From Strongylocentrotus droebachiensis (Eukaryota > Echinodermata > Echinoidea > Camarodonta > Strongylocentrotidae), in the NCBI GenBank assembly GCA_035222895.1, contig JAVYIG010002088.1, forward strand, positions 124,001 through 188,000: DNA of 64,000 nt, read 5' to 3'. A program made the translations under genes and the position numbers. The notes under the pieces are model-generated. The model saw nothing but the letters and a program-made list of their open reading frames with translations, did no database searches and was not told where the DNA came from. Shown here piece after piece: positions 59,880-64,000 of this stretch. Every line of letters starts with the position of its first letter. Position 1 is the stretch's first letter.

Positions 59880-60539
59880 GTTAGTCTCAGACTCTCAGCT
59901 ACAACATACTCAAAAATCAACAAAAATCAAGCCGAAATAACGGTGATGTTGCTCGCAAAAGACAAGAATGTAGAATCCAGATTTGAGAAAAAGTCATCTC
60001 CCATAAGGATTACACGCAAAAAGTAATGGATCAAGTGATAATAGGGTAATAATAAAGTAAATATGGTTGTTTATTACATTATTTGCGATTGTACGTGTTT
60101 TAATATTCAAAGGAGATGGTACAGTGAAAGGTCAAAAAGAAAAAAAATTGTTGGAGACGCCCGGACTTGAACCAGGGACCTCGAGGTCGGAAGTCAAGTG
60201 CGTTACCGATATACCAAAACATTTCCCATAGAGATTACACGTAAACGGAAAATGGAATTCTCAAATCCCACTTTGTAAGTGAAATATGAGCATGATCCCG
60301 GCATCTGATCGAAAAATAAAGGGCACACTGGTGATAGCTTATTGTCTCAGCTACAACATACTCAAAGCTCAGCGTAAACAAAGATAAAACAACAGAGATA
60401 TTGCTCGCGAAAGACGAGAATGTAGAATCCAGTTTTGAGAAAATGTCATGTCCCATAGAGAATACACGCAAAATGTGAAAAATTGACATGCCTCCTTTAA
60501 TCGCAAAAATACGCCATGATGCCATTGTCAAAATGAAAT
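59880..60539 (-). repeat. Extension of 0.7 kb repeat with internal duplication
   Basis: CAGCTACAACATACTCAAA, GAGATATTGCTCGC and TAGAATCCAG(A/T)TTTGAGAAAA occur twice (59895-60035 and 60350-60480), about 455 bp apart. Confidence 0.6.
60151..60220 (-). repeat. tRNA-like relic
   Basis: Minus strand has a five-pair T stem (CCTGG/CCGGG) with TTCAAGT loop and a CTTGA/TCGAG anticodon stem, but a 9-base loop and no acceptor pairing (GTTTTGG against CGTCTCC). A pseudo-tRNA or SINE head. Confidence 0.55.
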
Positions 60540-61190
60540 ATAGTGGTAACTGCATTTGTAGAGAATATTCTCAGGTAGAACATATCAAAATTTGAAAGAA
60601 AATTGATCAATATTTACAGAGATACAATCAATTTTCCAAAAATCTGCTGACGTCATAATATGCAAATTTAAATTTTGAGTTCGGAGGCCATTATGATGAC
60701 GTCATGAGTTAATTGAGGGTCAAAATGAGACTAGAACTCATATCTCTGACTCATAATCTATCCAAATATGAAAAAAAATGGGGGGTATCCATCCATTCTG
60801 AAGAGTTACACTGAATTTTGTATAGGCATGTTTTTGCACATGTACCGGTATGTTATGTATTACAAGAGCTCGCACGCACGGATACGTATCTTAACGGACG
60901 CTCATTCCGTTATTAATGGTCAGAAAAAGGTGAACATGGTATCAAAATGCTTGAAAAAATGTGCCAAATATGATGACAGAGAACATTTGGCGATTCTACG
61001 TTGCGAAATGCAAGTTCACGCAAAAACGCGCGCGGAATTTGTCGACATTTTTAGTTGAACTTTGACCTGAAATTGATGTATACCAAATATGGTTTATTTT
61101 TGATGACTCGTTATCGAGATATGATAATGACCTGATTTTTACAAAATGGCGCCTGGATGACGTCACGATGACCCCATGAACTTGAAAAAG
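60540..61190 (-). repeat. Dispersed 0.7 kb repeat, copy C
   Basis: Inverted copy of 4890-5705 and 6960-7725: GCATATTATGACGTCA, GCGTGCGAGCTCTTGTAATA, GGAATGAGCGTCCGTTAAGA and GACGTCATCCAGGCGCCATT on the minus strand. Confidence 0.85.
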
Positions 61191-61439
61191 GTTTTAGGAA
61201 CTTGATATTATAGGGCCTGATGACTGACAGAAATTTCGAAGGAAATTGACCTTGTTGATGTCGAGTGGATGTGTGCACAAAAAAATGTACGGAAGAAATA
61301 AAGATAAAGAATAAATAAATAAATAAAGAAAGAAAGAAAATTCTAACGAAATCAATATGTGATCTGTCATCGACAGACCACCTAAAAAGAGAAAAAGAAA
61401 GCGATATACAGAGAGCAAAAGGGAGAAAGCGATATAAAG

Positions 61440-61890
61440 GAACAAAATCTAACAAAGAGAGAGAGAGACGGGGAAAGACAAAGGGAGAAAGAGGGAGAAG
61501 GGAGGAGGAAAAGAGATAGAGAGGAGAGAGAAAAAGAGAGAGAGAAAGAGAGGAACAGAGAGAGATTAAGGGACCAAGTAGAATAAAAAAATGAACAGTA
61601 TAAAGAGAGAGACAGAGAAAGACAAAAGGGAGAAAGAGGGAGAAGGGGAGAGGAAAAGAGATAGAGAGGAGAGAGAAAAAAGAGAGAAAGAGACAGAGAA
61701 AGAGAGGAACAGAGAGAGAGAGATTAAGGGACCAAGTGGAATAAGAAATAAGCAGTACAGAGAGAGAGACAGAGTACGACAAAGGGAGAAAGAGGGAGAA
61801 AGAAGGAGAAGAGGAGAGGAGAGAGAAAAAGAAAGAGAGAAAGAGACAGAGAAAGAGAGGAAGAGACAGAGAGAGATTAAGGGACCAAGT
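61440..61890 (+). repeat. GA-rich minisatellite, about 158-bp units, three copies
   Basis: Each unit has a purine-rich GAGAAAGAGG stretch and ends with GATTAAGGGACCAAGT(A/G)GAAT (61564, 61723, 61875). Confidence 0.9.
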
Positions 61891-62064
61891 GGAATTTGAT
61901 AGTAGTGGAGCAAGGACTTGCACAAAGAAAAGGAGAGGTTGCTGAAAAGAAAAGAAATGGAATGAAGGAAGGGATTTGTCACTGACAAGGAGGACACTTG
62001 CTCTGAAAGCATCTTTACTTTCATTTTATATTGTGTGATTTGCATTGAGATTTGTTTAAAGGTT

Positions 62065-62460
62065 ATTTCTTTCTTAAAGGCATCGTTTAACAATGTTAAA
62101 TCTGAGATGCACGGCCCTACGTGTTATTAGTGTCTGTAATTTGGTATAATATTGAAGCCCTACAAAAATTGTGCTTCAAAATTATCAAGAAGTGCCTCAA
62201 AAAAGTACAAATCTTTGAGTCACCGGTTTTACCATACTCCTTCTCCCCAGTAGACTGTGTTACGAAAACCGTTAGGAAAACGCAAAATTTGGTTTTGATT
62301 TCCAATCATAAATTTCTTGATAATCAGACAGGCCATCGGCTTGTAAAAGTCATGGGGTTCCTGACTGACCTAAAGGTTTATAATTATCATTGTAGCATGA
62401 GCTAAATCCAGGATTTTGTTTCAGAATCTGAGACAAAGTTACCAGATCCCTTTAGAGCAG
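62065..62460 (+). repeat. Dispersed repeat R2, copy 2
   Basis: Second copy of 44640-45085, carrying an extra segment (about 62250-62300, GACTGTGTTACGAAAACCGT) absent from copy 1. Confidence 0.8.
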
Positions 62461-62519
62461 TCATGATAAGAAATTACTCAATGTTTGGCATGATCCAGGA
62501 TACTAATAGTTCACAATAC

Positions 62520-63435
62520 AGAGAACAAGAGGTCCACAGACCTTTCACGCTCACCTGAGCCGATGAAAGTAGGGGCCTCGCATTAAGGGACCTAGCTCCC
62601 ATCCCCTTTGCATAGGTTTCTTGGAACTGTAGGGTAATTTAGGGTTTTGCAGTTTTGCTCCTAAGTCCCCTGCAGAAGCATGTATCCCATTCAAACAAAT
62701 GAAGGTCTTCTTCCCATAAAAATTATGCCTACAATGTTCAGCCAGAATCCATACCAAAATTTTGGTATGGAATCATATCTACACTTCATGATCTATCAGA
62801 ATATGAAATAAGAAATGAGGGTAACTAGGCATTTTGAAGAGTTATCCTTGATTCAAATATGACATTGATTCAAACCATATTTGAAAGTTTTCACATTGCT
62901 GTTTGGATGGTAGATATTGAAGGCTGCCCCCAATCCCCCGTTCAGGGAATATGCTTCATTTGAACAACTTCAGATCTCCCTTTCCTGCAGGTGTTTCCTA
63001 CAAATTTGATTAGAATCCAGCCATGTTTCCAAGAAGAAGAGAATGACAAATTACTGCCACTGAGGTACTTTTTTTTTTGGGGGGGGGGGTTACCCCAGGC
63101 CCCTGCCCCTTCTATCAGAATATGAAGTAAAATAATTTAAGGTAACTAGGCATTTTGAAGAGTTATATCTTTAATTCAAATGGGACATATTTTGACAGTT
63201 TTCACATTGCTGTTTGGATGGTAGATATTGAAGGCTGCCCCCAAGCCCCCCTTGGGTTACGTACCCCATTTAAACAACTTTAGATCTTCTTTGCCTAATA
63301 ATGATTCCTACCAAGTTTGGTAAAAATCTTGCCAAGAGTATTTCAGAATAAGCTGAAAATGTAGAATGTGTATGGCAATGGACTAAAAGCGATAGCAATA
63401 GCTCACTAGACCTTTTGGCTCAGGTGAGTTTTTAA
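62520..63435. mobile_element. Non-autonomous element with GCTCACCTGAGCC ends
   Basis: Left ACAAGAGGTCCACAGACC ... CGCTCACCTGAGCC (62522-62562); right inverted GGCTCAGGTGAG (63417-63428). Contains a direct repeat of about 200 bp (62790-62940 and 63115-63250, GGTAACTAGGCATTTTGAAG ... TTGAAGGCTGCCCCCAA). Confidence 0.7.
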
Positions 63436-64000
63436 AAGAAATGCGGGGTAAGTAAACAAAAAGAATGCACACAATTACTGAATGCAAGTATGAAATCTTT
63501 TTCCTGGAAAATCTCTGTTTGCAATCAAAATACTCTCTTACAAACTCAACCAAAAATACCTCTACCTATTCATGTGTCCCTAAAATAGAAAATCAGAGCC
63601 ATTATCTAGATGATACACATACAGTTAGGGGAGCCTTCCAAAGTTGCGACTGTGCCCGAACGCGTCGGGGCGCCATGAATAGAAAGGTTGCGCCTCAAGA
63701 AACGCAAAGGGGCGCAAAGGGGCGCAAAGGGGCGTGACAGTTACCCTCACCTAATTCTTGCATATGAAAAGAAACTGTCTATTGTTGGTATAAACCCGCT
63801 CTATTCTTCTTGCGCCCTTTTGCGCCCTACCAGACGATGGAAGATTATCTCTCCCGCCATTGTTCTCGCTCGTGATGCGCGATGCACAACGGTACAGCTT
63901 AAACTTGCTATACAGAAAGTATTTGTCAGCCAAAGCCTGCCTTTCCCTCTTCCTGTTCTCGTACTAATAAACATCCCATTGTTTGTAAAAACTTGATGTA
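63436..64000. other. Non-coding to window end
   Basis: A short tandem repeat GGGGCGCAAA near 63708-63735, with an inverted TTTGCGCCCT near 63811-63829. No gene supported. Confidence 0.45.

Noticed and set aside
61111..62093. Long Leu/Ser/Phe-rich ORFs on the minus strand
   Set aside because: Translations of the GA-rich minisatellite in the pyrimidine strand.

Overview
The window looks like nuclear DNA of an invertebrate deuterostome, most likely an echinoderm. It is AT-rich and gene-poor. Coding stretches are short and end at GT/AG splice sites. Repeats fill much of the rest: retroelement remnants, tRNA-derived SINEs, MITEs, foldbacks and simple-sequence tracts. No bacterial, phage or CRISPR features are present. 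The species is inferred from style of sequence only.

The one well-supported gene is a five-exon iodothyronine deiodinase on the minus strand, coding 18430 to 14261. All four introns are GT-AG and all splice phases agree, giving a predicted 480-residue protein. An in-frame TGA at the active site (Ser-Ser-Ser-Sec-Pro-Pro) reads as selenocysteine. The N-terminus begins MGANCSS, a myristoylation/palmitoylation-type start, followed by about 275 residues absent from vertebrate deiodinases. I see no N-terminal membrane anchor. This is the most interesting item in the window. Weaker gene candidates are a minus-strand 83-codon ORF (5713-5964), a possible two-exon small membrane protein (33698-34682, plus) and a possible last exon of a medium-chain dehydrogenase/reductase (52524-52626, minus).

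Layout: 0.2-4.35 kb is a retroelement graveyard, all on the minus strand. Reading 5' to 3' on that strand, a non-LTR reverse transcriptase runs into BEL/Pao gag, protease and the start of its RT, which runs into Ty3/gypsy RT, RNase H and integrase. 4.9-7.7 kb holds two copies of a roughly 0.7 kb repeat with CG-alternating cores; a third, inverted copy lies at 60-61.2 kb. 8-14 kb is mostly non-coding with several MITEs. 14.2-18.5 kb is the deiodinase. 18.5-33 kb is a desert with a LINE remnant, two long foldbacks and SINEs. 33.7-52 kb has simple repeats, minisatellites, MITEs and SINEs. 51.33-52.1 kb is a nearly pure polypurine tract. 52-64 kb has a 167-bp tandem duplication, nested SINE/MITE insertions, GA-rich minisatellites and further dispersed repeats.

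Apart from the deiodinase there is no sign of genes working together; the rest mostly records successive transposon insertions. Matches to families were made by eye and from memory, with no searches.
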